Of a stretch of DNA of 64,000 bases, positions 1 to 11,704 are shown in pieces. The translations under genes and the position numbers were made by a program. The DNA comes from JBBQWT01 sp038210375. GTDB taxonomy: Bacteria; Acidobacteriota; Terriglobia; Terriglobales; Acidobacteriaceae. The notes beneath the pieces are model-generated. The model was not told the DNA's origin and made no database searches. It saw only the letters and a program-made list of their open reading frames with translations. Location of the stretch: contig JBBQWT010000003.1 of NCBI GenBank assembly GCA_038210375.1, forward strand, positions 62,001 through 126,000, written 5' to 3'. Numbering within the stretch: position 1 is the stretch's first letter; each line of letters opens with the position of its first letter.

Positions 1-37
1 CCCCGTTTTCTTTAAAAGACGAGCAAATACCTACCCA

Positions 38-1582
38 ATGACAAACTCAGACCAATCCACAGAAGTAGAAGACCCCAAGCCCGCTGAGACCTCGGAAACT
101 GCTGAAAACATGGCTCTGGCGGAAGATTCCACCGCGCCCCAACCGCCTGACGACCCCTGCCAGCGCACCTTTGTGGTTTCGATTCCCGCTGAAGTAGTTA
201 CGGCGGAGATGGCCAGCGTTGCCGGCAAGTTTCAGAAGGAGGCGCGGCTGCCTGGGTTTCGCAAGGGCAAGGTTCCCCTGGCGCTGATTCGCAGCAAGTT
301 TGCCAAGGACATCAAGACCGACGTCCTCGAACACCTCGTGCCTGAGCACCTGCGCGCCGAGATTGAGAAGCAGGGGCTGACCCCGGTTTCGCAGCCGCGT
401 ATCACCGACCTCAAATGGGATGAAGGCGAGCCGGCGGTGTTTACCGCTGTGTTTGACGTCTTGCCGGAAATTTCGCTTGGCGACTATGCCTCGCTGGCCA
501 CCGACCGCCCGGAAATTACTGTGCCCGAGGATGAAGTCGAGAACGCGCTGAACGAAATCCGCGAACGCAACGCTTCATTCGATCCCATCGAGGAAGAACG
601 TGCGCTGGCCGATGGCGATTTTGCCCAGGCTTCCTTCACCGGGACGCCGGTCACCGGTGGCTCCGTGCACCCGGCTGAAGGACACACCCACATTGCGGCA
701 GAAACTTCCTCGGCTCCCACTGGCGAAGATGCTGCGGGAGATGCAGAGCGGGCTGCTGTCGGAGCGGTGAGCGAAGAATCCGATGAACCTGCGCCCGAAA
801 ACCACGCTGCAACCGCAGCCGCCGGCGAGTCGCGGCCCGCGCCCAAACCAGTTTCGGTGGATGAGGTATTGATCGAAATTGGCGGACCGGGCACCGTCGC
901 GGAGTTTTCGGAAAACCTGCGCGGCGCCCGCCCGGGGGACGAGCGCGTGTTTGACGTTACTTACCCTGAAAATTTTGAAGACCAGCGCCTGGCCGGGGCC
1001 ACCATGCACTACACCGTCCAGATCAAGTCGGCCAAGCGCAAGAGTTTACCGGAGCTCAATGATGACTTTGCCAAATCCATCGGCGAGTTTGCATCCATGG
1101 ATGCGCTGCGCAGCCGCGTTCGCGAGCGCATGCTCGCCGACCGCACCCATGAGATCGAGCACGAGGGCAAAGAGAAATTGGTTGACGAGCTGTTGCAGCG
1201 TCATCCCTTCCCTGCTCCCGAATCAATGGTGCAGCAGCAGATCGATATGCGGCTGGAGCGCGGGTTCCGCGCGCTGGTGCAGCAGGGCATGAAAGTTGAA
1301 GACATCAAGAAGATGAACATACCTCACCTGCGCGACGCCCAGCGGGAGCCGGCGGTACGCGAAGTGCGCTCCACGCTGCTGCTGGATAAGATCGCGGAGA
1401 CGGAAAAAATTGAGGTCAGCGATGAAGAACTTAACCGTGAAGTGGACATGCTTGCGGTGCAGAGCCAGGTGACGCCCGAGGCCATTCGCGCGCGATTGAC
1501 ACGCGATGGAGCGCTGGATAGACTACGCGAAAGAATCCGCAACGAGAAGACACTCGACTTTCTCTATCGCCGGCCGGCTTAA
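38..1582 (+). CDS. tig: Trigger factor (ribosome-associated chaperone), with an acidic/Ala-rich insertion
   Basis: Trigger factor binds the ribosomal exit tunnel and shields nascent chains; it also has peptidyl-prolyl isomerase activity. The ribosome-docking signature GFRKGKVP is present near residue 75, preceded by the usual N-terminal beta/alpha segment. The C-terminal substrate-binding arms follow, rich in charged helices. At 514 aa the protein is longer than the usual 430-450 aa. The excess is a 40-residue acidic N-terminal leader and a roughly 70-residue Ala/Glu/Pro/His-rich stretch at about residues 205-275, inside the region expected to be the FKBP-like PPIase domain. It is the first gene of the tig-clpP-clpX-lon run, a classical protein-quality-control arrangement. 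The ATG at 38 is the first start seen; no strong ribosome binding site is visible before it. Confidence 0.95.
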   Translation: MTNSDQSTEVEDPKPAETSETAENMALAEDSTAPQPPDDPCQRTFVVSIPAEVVTAEMASVAGKFQKEARLPGFRKGKVPLALIRSKFAKDIKTDVLEHLVPEHLRAEIEKQGLTPVSQPRITDLKWDEGEPAVFTAVFDVLPEISLGDYASLATDRPEITVPEDEVENALNEIRERNASFDPIEEERALADGDFAQASFTGTPVTGGSVHPAEGHTHIAAETSSAPTGEDAAGDAERAAVGAVSEESDEPAPENHAATAAAGESRPAPKPVSVDEVLIEIGGPGTVAEFSENLRGARPGDERVFDVTYPENFEDQRLAGATMHYTVQIKSAKRKSLPELNDDFAKSIGEFASMDALRSRVRERMLADRTHEIEHEGKEKLVDELLQRHPFPAPESMVQQQIDMRLERGFRALVQQGMKVEDIKKMNIPHLRDAQREPAVREVRSTLLLDKIAETEKIEVSDEELNREVDMLAVQSQVTPEAIRARLTRDGALDRLRERIRNEKTLDFLYRRPA

Positions 1583-1652
1583 CTGGCGTTTTTTCTGATC
1601 TTAAACTTTCCCGGCAATACGTGTAAGTTTTTGCAATGTGAAAGGACTGTGA

Positions 1653-2243
1653 ATGGCACTGGTACCAATGGTGGTGGAGCAAACGAGCCGTGGGGAGCGC
1701 GCCTACGACATCTATTCCCGGCTATTGCGCGATAACATCATTTTCATCGGCACCGAGATCGATGACGTCATCGCCAACCTGGTGATCGCGCAGATGCTTT
1801 TTCTCGAAGCCGAAGATCCTGACAAGGACATTCAGCTTTACATCAATTCGCCCGGCGGCTCGATCACTTCGGGCATGGCCATCTATGACACCATGCAATT
1901 TGTGCGGCCCCAGGTGATGACCATCTGCATCGGCCAGGCGGCCAGCATGGGCGCGCTGCTGCTGTGCGCGGGCGCGCCCAACAAGCGGTTCGCGCTGCCC
2001 AACGCGCGCATTCTCATCCACCAGCCTTCGATGGGCGGCCTCTCCGGCCAGGCCACTGATATTGACATTCACGCGCGTGAGATCCTGCGCATGCGGGAAA
2101 TTACCAATCAAATTCTGGCCCGGCACACGGGGCAGAAATTGGATAAAATTGAACGTGACGTGGAGCGTGACTTCATCATGAACGCCGAACAGGGAAAAGA
2201 CTACGGCATCGTGGATGACATCATCTTCAAACACAAGAAATAA
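1653..2243 (+). CDS. clpP: ATP-dependent Clp protease proteolytic subunit ClpP
   Basis: ClpP is the serine-protease core that degrades proteins unfolded by ClpX in the cytoplasm. The 196-aa product begins MALVPMVVEQ, which matches the mature N-terminus of E. coli ClpP, so there is essentially no propeptide. The catalytic triad can be placed at Ser98 (in GQAASMGA), His123 (in LIHQP) and Asp173 (in ERDVERD). The INSPGGS oxyanion-loop motif is at about 64-70. An AAAGGA-like ribosome binding site lies 7 nt before the ATG. The gene sits 70 nt after tig and 58 nt before clpX, consistent with one transcript and with joint work with ClpX. Confidence 0.97.
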   Translation: MALVPMVVEQTSRGERAYDIYSRLLRDNIIFIGTEIDDVIANLVIAQMLFLEAEDPDKDIQLYINSPGGSITSGMAIYDTMQFVRPQVMTICIGQAASMGALLLCAGAPNKRFALPNARILIHQPSMGGLSGQATDIDIHAREILRMREITNQILARHTGQKLDKIERDVERDFIMNAEQGKDYGIVDDIIFKHKK

Positions 2244-2301
2244 CGCGCCGGGAACGGTCCTGGGCCCGCCACCGAAGGAAGTAGAGTATTAAGGAGTCAA
2301 C

Positions 2302-3578
2302 ATGAAACCTCGCACCGGTTCTGACGACGCCTTGCGCTGTTCCTTTTGCCACAAATCACAGGACGCGGTAGCCAAGTTGATCTCCTCGCCCAGCGATTAT
2401 CCCCGGGCCTATATCTGCGACGAATGCGTGGCGGTATGCAATTCCATCCTGGAGGACGACCGTTCCGAGGCACAGGCAGCGGCCGCTCCCAACCAGCTTC
2501 CCAAGCCGCAGGAAGTGAAGACCTTCCTCGATGAATACGTGATTGGCCAGGATCAGACCAAGAAGAAGCTGGCGGTGGCGGTGTACAACCATTACAAGCG
2601 CATCCAGATGAACCGGCAGCGCAACGGTGAAGTGGAGCTCAACAAGTCGAACATCCTGCTGATCGGCCCCACCGGAACCGGCAAAACGCTGCTGGCGCAG
2701 ACTTTGGCGCGCATGCTGGATGTTCCCTTTGCCATCGTGGATGCCACCACCCTGACCGAGGCGGGCTACGTCGGTGAGGACGTGGAAAATATCATCCTCA
2801 AACTGCTGCAGGCGGCGGATGGCGACGTGGGCCGCACCCAGACCGGAATCATCTACATCGATGAGGTTGACAAGATCGGCCGCAAGGACGAAAACCCCTC
2901 CATCACCCGTGACGTTTCGGGAGAAGGCGTGCAGCAGGCGCTGCTGAAGATTCTCGAAGGCACGATTGCCAATGTGCCGCCGCAGGGCGGGCGCAAGCAC
3001 CCCCACCAGGAGTTCACCCCGGTGGACACCACCAACATTCTGTTCATCTGCGGCGGGGCGTTCGTGGGTCTGGAGAAAGTCATTGGCCGCCGCATCGGCA
3101 AGAAGGCGATGGGGTTCCGCGTAAACTCGCCAGGCCGGGAAGCCGCCGAACCGGTTCCACCCAGCAAGCGCGACACCGAGTTGTTGCAGCAGGCGCAGCC
3201 CCAGGACCTGATGCGCTTTGGCCTAATTCCCGAGTTTGTCGGGCGGCTGCCGGTGGTGGGAGTTTTAAACGATCTGGATGAAGACGCGTTGATCGAAATT
3301 CTGACCACGCCCAAGAACGCGATCATCAAGCAGTACCAGCGCATGTTCGAATTCGAGAACGTGAAGCTGCGATTTACCCCGGAGGCGTTGCGCGCGATCG
3401 CCCGCGAGGCCATGAACCGCAAGGTGGGCGCCCGCGGCCTGCGCATGATCCTCGAAGAATTGATGCTGGACCTTATGTACCATCTCCCCAGTCAGAAACG
3501 GATCAAGGAATTCGAAGTTACCAAAGACATGGTGGAGAAAAGGGACATATCGCTCACAATGATGGAGAAGGCCGGTTA

Positions 3579-3579
<1 letters not shown>
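2302..3579 (+). CDS. clpX: Clp protease ATP-binding subunit ClpX
   Basis: ClpX is the hexameric AAA+ unfoldase that delivers substrates to ClpP. The N-terminal zinc-binding domain has Cys13, Cys16, Cys39 and Cys42 in two CxxC pairs. Walker A (GPTGTGKT) is at about residues 121-128 and Walker B (IIYIDEVD) near 184-191. The sensor and C-terminal small domain with GARGLR follow. Its length of 425 aa is normal. A good AAGGAG ribosome binding site precedes the ATG. The stop overlaps the start of lon by one base (TAATG), implying translational coupling with the next protease. Confidence 0.97.
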
Positions 3580-5984
<2,405 letters not shown>

Positions 5985-6218
5985 CGGGTTTTGATTAAGC
6001 CGTAGTCTCGGACTCGTGTAACCAGAGCCTGCCCACTGTAAGACCTGGCATTAACTAGACCTCCGCCATAAGTTTTTGGCGTCGAATTGCAGAGGCTCCC
6101 ACACCCCACTGATTTTAATTATTTTTGCCATTCAAGCCTAGAATTAGCACTCAACAAATAGCTCGAAAAGTTTATTTCTCGATTCTCTAGTGTTGAAACT
6201 ACCCTGTCAGGGCGCCAT

Positions 6219-6686
6219 TCAATGTTTCTTCTGTGTCCGGGGCTGACGCGGCCTCTGCTTGGCGGAGACCGACTTGATGATCAGTGGGCCGGCGCCGCTC
6301 TTCGCGAGGGGAACTTTCGCGCACGAAAGCGCCTGATCGATCAAAGCCCGAATCGCGGGTCGGTTCATGTCGGCTAGCTCGTCCAGAACAACATGCCGGA
6401 CCACGGTGCCACTGCCTTTCAAGACCGCACTTGGATCGTCCAGGCCGGCCCCTTGAAGAAAGAAAAGGCTAATCCACTTAGGGTAGAACGCGATCGAAAG
6501 GATGGCGTTTGATGCTCGTTCATCCGGGCCGAAGCCCACCGCGAGCGCGTTGTAGTTGTCGTAGACCAGGCAGAACGCTGTTGGCAGTTGTTGCCGCAAC
6601 CTAGCCACGACCCGACGACCGCGCTCGCCGATGTCCGGAGCGAATTTGTTAATGAAGCTTTCTAGTTGCCCTTCAGGATCGCTCAT
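6219..6686 (-). CDS. DUF1801-family protein
   Basis: This 155-aa protein resembles the DUF1801 (YdhG-like) family: it has the pattern LVYDNYNALAVGFG, then FYPKWISLFFLQGA, then GSGTVVRHVVL, a layout I recall from that family. The fold is a small alpha/beta domain with no catalytic residues that I can assign, and the function is unknown. The last 20 residues are basic and probably disordered. It is a single gene on the opposite strand between lon and engB, in a local stretch that looks richer in A and T than its neighbours, so it may be an accessory gene. Confidence 0.75.
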   Translation of the reverse strand: MSDPEGQLESFINKFAPDIGERGRRVVARLRQQLPTAFCLVYDNYNALAVGFGPDERASNAILSIAFYPKWISLFFLQGAGLDDPSAVLKGSGTVVRHVVLDELADMNRPAIRALIDQALSCAKVPLAKSGAGPLIIKSVSAKQRPRQPRTQKKH

Positions 6687-6945
6687 GCGCCAAGATTGCA
6701 GGTTCTACAGTGCAGGGTCAAGACAAATTAGCACTTTAAAAGACAAATTCTTACTTGCTTTAAGATAATGTTTGTACTTATTTTCTCTTTCCGTGTGAAA
6801 GGAATAGTCACCATAGGAGACGCCAGGTCATTCTCTCGAGCCAGAATTTAAGACTCGCCCCCAGGGATGACAAAATTAAGGCGTACTCGCTCGGCCGAGT
6901 TGTCCCATACAAGTTTCTTAGATTTTGGCGGACGGCAAGAACGAA
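6687..6945. other. Intergenic region before engB
   Basis: This non-coding stretch of 259 bp lies between two divergently oriented genes. It is A+T-richer than its surroundings and contains a short imperfect direct repeat (AAGACAAATT near 6720 and 6740). It probably holds the promoters of both neighbours. I see no RNA gene and no convincing hairpin. Confidence 0.4.
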
Positions 6946-7539
6946 ATGAAGGTCTTTGCTAAATTCATTACCTCGGCTGTGGATGCTGCCGCGTTTCCCG
7001 CGGCCGGGGTGCCTGAGATTGCGTTTCTGGGACGCTCCAACGTGGGCAAGTCCAGCCTGATTAATTCCCTGCTGGGGACCAAGTCAGCCCATGTCAGCCG
7101 CACTCCGGGGCGCACCCAGACCATTAATTTTTTCGAGCTGCGGCGGGATCCGGTGCGGCCCGCCGCGGACTTGATGTTTGTGGATTTGCCAGGCTACGGA
7201 TACGCGCGCGCGCCTTACGATCTGGTCAGCGGTTGGCCCAAGTTTATCGACCCTTACCTGTCGCAGCGCGAGTCACTGGCGCTTTGCATCTGCCTGGTGG
7301 ATATCAGTATTCCGCCCCAGGCCAGTGATGCCCAGCTACAGCAGTTTCTGCAGGCCCACCAGCGGCCCATTCTCACCGTGGCCACCAAGAGCGACCGTCT
7401 CTCCGGTAACAAGCTGCAGACCGCGCTGCGCACATTCGCCCTGGAAATGGGCGCGGGGAACATCATTCCCTACTCTGCGAAGAGCGGCGTGGGCCGGAAC
7501 GAGCTATGGCGCGAAATCCGCGCGGCCGCATTCCCCTAG
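6946..7539 (+). CDS. engB: Ribosome biogenesis GTPase EngB/YsxC
   Basis: This TRAFAC-class GTPase is needed for large ribosomal subunit assembly. The G1 loop GRSNVGKSS, the switch II/G3 motif DLPGYGYAR, the G4 motif TKSD and the G5 motif SAK are all present in the order expected. I chose the ATG at 6946 (protein starting MKVFAKF, 197 aa) because it matches the usual N-terminus of the family. An in-frame TTG at 6925 would add seven residues but has no ribosome binding site; the ATG site is also weak. It is transcribed alone, away from the minus-strand aminopeptidase gene. Confidence 0.93.
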   Translation: MKVFAKFITSAVDAAAFPAAGVPEIAFLGRSNVGKSSLINSLLGTKSAHVSRTPGRTQTINFFELRRDPVRPAADLMFVDLPGYGYARAPYDLVSGWPKFIDPYLSQRESLALCICLVDISIPPQASDAQLQQFLQAHQRPILTVATKSDRLSGNKLQTALRTFALEMGAGNIIPYSAKSGVGRNELWREIRAAAFP

Positions 7540-7561
7540 CCGGCCTACGCTCACGTCCGCC

Positions 7562-10222
7562 TCAATTTCCTCCCGAAGCAGCGGCATCGGCGTGAGTTTT
7601 CAAGAAGCGTTTGAGATTTTCTCCCTGCATATTCCGCAGGTCGATGCAGGAATTGATGCGATCGGTGGCGTTGCGCAGGGTGCGCGCAGCGCCCGGCCGG
7701 TCCGGGGTCCCGAAGAACTTAAGCGCGTCATCGCGCAGCTCGGCACTGCAAAAGGCCGAGATGGTGCGGATGAATCCGCTTCCCAGATCGCTGCCCAGGC
7801 GGCCCATGATCTGCGAGTTATTGCTCTTCACGAACTCCCAAGCCTGCGCCTGGGTTTCGGGGCGCGTCAGCAGCTCGCGCAACAACGAGCTATCCTGGGT
7901 TTTTACTTCGGGTGAGATGGCATAGTCGAGCGATCGCCGGACTAATGCCGGATCCTGAAAATATCCCAGGCCGCGGAAGAAGCGGTAGTGCTCTTCCGGA
8001 GTTTTTGCGCTTTTCATGTGATCGAGATACTGGGCATAGAGCGCGGCGTCACCGTTTTCGGCGGCGAGATTCACTGCGTTGGTGGCCATTTCCGCATCGA
8101 CAGAGGCCGGGTCCGCCATGTATTGCGCGGTGATTTTGCGGGCATACTCAATGGCATCGGGGTCCTTGCCGACGTGCGCCAGGTAATACAGCATTGTGCC
8201 CCGCAGTTCGCGGGCTTCGCCGGTGTCAACCGGCGAGGCGATAAAACCCAGGGACTTCTTCGACGGCTGCAACGCATACCGCACCCACGCTTCAAACGCC
8301 GGACGGTCGGCGCTCGTCGCAATCTGATCATGCAGAGTGTTGAGAGGCTGCAACAGGTCATCGACCACCGCCGCGGTCCGGGTCTGTTGCATCGATGAGA
8401 TCAGATCCAGGTAATTGTCCACGGGTTCGCGTCCCACGCGCACCAGCGCCCAGGTGTCCTCAAGAAAACTGATTCGCTCGGCGTCGCTGAGAGCTTGGCT
8501 CGATCTTGGGTCGCCGAGGGTCGCCGCAATCCTGGTGACCGTGCCGGAATCGTACCCGGTGCGGAAGTATCCCTGTCCGCCGGCATTGGCGAACACCCAG
8601 GGACGGCAGCCCGGCAGCTCAAAAGTCTGCTCGCGTTCCGTCATCACCCTGCACGAATTCGCAGCCGTCCAGGATTCGTCACCCTCTGCGCCGCTCATCT
8701 TGAAGCACACAGGGATCTCCCACTTCTCGGGAGAACCTGATTCCAACTTCTTGCGATCGCCATAAAACCTTTGCTGCGCCAGCGTGACCTGGGTCTTGGA
8801 GCCGGCGCAAGACGTTCGCACCGTGATCAAAGGCGCGCCGGACTGGGTGACGAACGATTCCATGATCTTGTCCACCGGTTTCCCGGAGGCAGCCGTGATC
8901 TCGTCCCAGAAATCTTCGGCGGTGGCGTTACCGTAGGCATGTTTCTGCAGGTAGTCGTTCACGCCCCTGCGAAATACCTCGGGGCCGACGTAGGCCTCGA
9001 CCATACGCAGCACCGAACCGCCTTTCTGGTATGAAATAGCGTCGAACATGGTCGAGATTTCGGCGGAAGTCTCAGATTTCGCGCGAATTGCGCGCACCGA
9101 AGCGATGGCGTCGGCGCCTAGAGCGCGTTCGCTTTGATTCACTTCATTGAGCTCCGCGCGCCATTGCGGGCGCAGCGCTGCCATCGGTTTGTTCGCCATC
9201 CAGGTGGCGAAGCCTTCGTTGAGCCATACGTTGTCCCACCACTGCATGGTCACCAGGTCACCAAACCACTGGTGGGCGATCTCGTGGGCCAACACGCTGA
9301 ACACCGCCTTGTGGGCCTCCTGAGAATCTTTCTTGTCGTCAATCAACAGCAGGGTTTCTCGATAGGTGATGGCGGCGGTATTTTCCATGGCGCCGGCTGC
9401 GAAATCAGGCAGCGCGATGACGTCGAGTTTCTTGAAGGGATATTGAATGCCGTAATACTGGTTGTAGAAATGCAGAATTTCTTTGGTGCACTGCAGGGCA
9501 TACCCACCCAGCCGCTTCTTTTCAGGGACGGCGCAGATGCGAATGGGAATGCCATCCTGCTCACCAGACAGGCATTCAAAATCGCCTACCACCATGGCCA
9601 CCAGGTAAGAGGACATCTTCGGCGTGGTGGAAAAAGTGATGGAATGCTTGTCCGCGCCGGGCCCCGGCGAATCGGAAATGACATCGCCATTGGAGATAGC
9701 GGTATCGTTCTTGTCAGTTACCAGGGTGATGTCGAAAGTCGCCTTCATCGCGGGCTCGTCAAAGCTGGGGAACGCGCGCCGCGCATCGGTGGCCTCAAAC
9801 TGGGTAACCGCATATTTACGGCGCTTGGTCTGGCTGAGGTAGAAGCCGCGCAGCTTGTCGTTGAGAGCGCCGGTGAACTTCAAATGGATGGTCGCGGGAC
9901 CGGCAGGCAATGGTTGTGCCAGGTTCAGCGAAATCATCTCTGCTTTAGGGTCGCTGGTAACTCTGGCTTCTCTGCCATTGGCTGAGGTGGACGCTACGAC
10001 GGCCTGTTCCACTTTGATGTCGACGGAATTGAGGGTGATGGTGGACGTGGGTTTGATGACCCGCACTCGAATGGTTTCATCTCCCGAAAAACTGTTTTTA
10101 TCCAGGTTGGGAGTGAAAGATAGACGGTAGTTTTCAGGGACCACGCCGCCGGGCAGGCGCTGTGCGCTTGCCGGGAGACAAGCCAGCGTCATGACCGCCG
10201 CCAACAAACCAATTGTTTTCAT
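7562..10222 (-). CDS. Secreted M1-family metallo-aminopeptidase
   Basis: This is a zinc aminopeptidase of the M1 (gluzincin, PepN/ERAP-like) family that removes N-terminal residues from peptides, probably in the periplasm or outside the cell. The exopeptidase motif GAMEN is at about residue 277, and HEIAHQWFGDLV followed by the WLNEGFA glutamate (HExxH-x18-E) is at about residue 311. An N-terminal beta-saddle domain precedes them and a helical ERAP1-C-like domain fills the last 350 residues. The start at 10222 is supported by a strong GAGGAG ribosome binding site and gives a clean signal peptide ending in PASAQ, for a product of 886 aa. Upstream in-frame ATGs would hide the signal peptide. 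Confidence 0.92.
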   Translation of the reverse strand: MKTIGLLAAVMTLACLPASAQRLPGGVVPENYRLSFTPNLDKNSFSGDETIRVRVIKPTSTITLNSVDIKVEQAVVASTSANGREARVTSDPKAEMISLNLAQPLPAGPATIHLKFTGALNDKLRGFYLSQTKRRKYAVTQFEATDARRAFPSFDEPAMKATFDITLVTDKNDTAISNGDVISDSPGPGADKHSITFSTTPKMSSYLVAMVVGDFECLSGEQDGIPIRICAVPEKKRLGGYALQCTKEILHFYNQYYGIQYPFKKLDVIALPDFAAGAMENTAAITYRETLLLIDDKKDSQEAHKAVFSVLAHEIAHQWFGDLVTMQWWDNVWLNEGFATWMANKPMAALRPQWRAELNEVNQSERALGADAIASVRAIRAKSETSAEISTMFDAISYQKGGSVLRMVEAYVGPEVFRRGVNDYLQKHAYGNATAEDFWDEITAASGKPVDKIMESFVTQSGAPLITVRTSCAGSKTQVTLAQQRFYGDRKKLESGSPEKWEIPVCFKMSGAEGDESWTAANSCRVMTEREQTFELPGCRPWVFANAGGQGYFRTGYDSGTVTRIAATLGDPRSSQALSDAERISFLEDTWALVRVGREPVDNYLDLISSMQQTRTAAVVDDLLQPLNTLHDQIATSADRPAFEAWVRYALQPSKKSLGFIASPVDTGEARELRGTMLYYLAHVGKDPDAIEYARKITAQYMADPASVDAEMATNAVNLAAENGDAALYAQYLDHMKSAKTPEEHYRFFRGLGYFQDPALVRRSLDYAISPEVKTQDSSLLRELLTRPETQAQAWEFVKSNNSQIMGRLGSDLGSGFIRTISAFCSAELRDDALKFFGTPDRPGAARTLRNATDRINSCIDLRNMQGENLKRFLKTHADAAASGGN

Positions 10223-10330
10223 TTTCTCCTCGATGACTGCGGTTCGAGCTAGCCACGAATTATTTTCCGGCCTGCGGGCCGATCTCAGAATAGCAAAGCC
10301 GGCCGGCATGCGGGTAGATCCTGCGAGCGA

Positions 10331-11704
10331 TCAAGCACCGATTACTTTGCCCTGGCAAATAGTCGCGACCCAGCGGTTGGAGCCGAACCAGTACGGGATC
10401 TCGCGATGGTCGGCCACGTCGAAAATTGCAAGATCCGCATCCTTGCCCGGTTCCAGGCTTCCTTTGCTCCGACCCAAATTCAACGCGTATGCGCCGTTGA
10501 TAGTGGCCGCAGAAAGCGCCTCGGCTACCGTCATGTTCATTTGGGTGCACGCGATGGTCAGCAGGAGCGGCATGCTCATGCAGGGCGAAGTACCGGGGTT
10601 GAAGTCGGTCGCCAGTGCGACCGCGGCCCCAAGATCGATCATGCGACGGGCTCGGGGATACACATCGCCGCCCAGAAAAAAAGTCGCAGCGGGCAGCAAG
10701 GTTGCGATGACATCAGAGGCGGCTAGAAGCCGCAGTTGATCGTCCTCACAGGTGTCGAGATGATCGAACGACGAGGGCGCAAACTGCATCAAGCTGGCCA
10801 GCGACGGTGGGCTGAATTGCCCGATGTGGGCGCGTCTCCCCAGGCGGTGGCGGCGCGCGGAGGCAAATATTTTTTCACATTCTTCGATCGAAAAGGCTCC
10901 ACGTTCACAGAAAACATCAACGAAAGCGGCCAGTTTCAGCCGGGCCGCCTGGGGAATCATTTTTTTGCACACCTCTTCAATGTAGGCGTCGCGGCTGGCG
11001 TGATACTCGGCGGGCGCCACATGCGCACCCAGGAGGGTGGGAACTACCGTTCCCGGCCACTCGGCGGCAGCATCGCGAATCGAGCGCAGCGACTTCATTT
11101 CCGCGAGGTGCGAAAGTCCGTACCCCGACTTGGCCTCAACCGTGGTGGCGCCGTGCCGCAACATCTCGTCGAGGCTGCGGCGCGCGCGCAAAACCAATTC
11201 GCCCTGGGTGGCGCCGCGCACCGCCGCGACGCTGGAGCGAATTCCTCCTCCGGCCTCGGCGATCTCCTGATAAGTGGCGCCGGCGATGCGCGCTTCGAAA
11301 TCCGCCAGCCGGGGCGCGGCGAATATCAAATGGGTGTGCGAATCAACAAATCCCGGCAGGACGGTCTGGCCGGCGCAATCGATCAGCTGGATGCCCTTAC
11401 CGTGCTTCTTGAACCACGGGTCGCGTATGACCTCGGCGGCTTTGCCGGCGGCGAGAATCTTCCCGCCGACACAGAGCACGGCACCATCGCGTACCAGGCC
11501 AATGTCGTTCAATTGCGCACCGCGGCGCGGGCCGGGCACTCCGCGCATGGTGATGAGCTGGGAAATATTTGTGAGAACCAGCGAAGATAGGGGGGCTTCC
11601 CTGCTTGGCCTGGCGGGACGCAGGTTCCGAGCTTTTCTACTGCCTGCCTTTGCCGGCTTCGCTGCGTACTTTCTTGCAACGCCCGGCTTCGTTCGCGAAA
11701 TCAT
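10331..11704 (-). CDS. hutI: Imidazolonepropionase (histidine degradation)
   Basis: HutI hydrolyses 4-imidazolone-5-propionate to N-formimino-L-glutamate, the step after urocanate hydratase. It is a metal-dependent amidohydrolase with HTHL near the start of the barrel, GAHVAP, HIGQF and the late Asp in ATDFNPG. Its 457 aa exceed the usual 405-420 aa because of a basic, Ala/Arg/Lys-rich N-terminal extension of about 40 residues. The ATG overlaps the hutU stop in ATGA, and no other ATG, GTG or TTG lies before the conserved core, so the extension is probably translated. I see no hutH or hutG in the window. Confidence 0.93.
   Translation of the reverse strand: MISRTKPGVARKYAAKPAKAGSRKARNLRPARPSREAPLSSLVLTNISQLITMRGVPGPRRGAQLNDIGLVRDGAVLCVGGKILAAGKAAEVIRDPWFKKHGKGIQLIDCAGQTVLPGFVDSHTHLIFAAPRLADFEARIAGATYQEIAEAGGGIRSSVAAVRGATQGELVLRARRSLDEMLRHGATTVEAKSGYGLSHLAEMKSLRSIRDAAAEWPGTVVPTLLGAHVAPAEYHASRDAYIEEVCKKMIPQAARLKLAAFVDVFCERGAFSIEECEKIFASARRHRLGRRAHIGQFSPPSLASLMQFAPSSFDHLDTCEDDQLRLLAASDVIATLLPAATFFLGGDVYPRARRMIDLGAAVALATDFNPGTSPCMSMPLLLTIACTQMNMTVAEALSAATINGAYALNLGRSKGSLEPGKDADLAIFDVADHREIPYWFGSNRWVATICQGKVIGA

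Noticed and set aside
9134..9985. Long plus-strand ORF (283 aa) opposite the M1 aminopeptidase
   Set aside because: It is a shadow of a clear zinc-peptidase gene; composition is His/Gly/Arg-rich, no ribosome binding site, no family resemblance.
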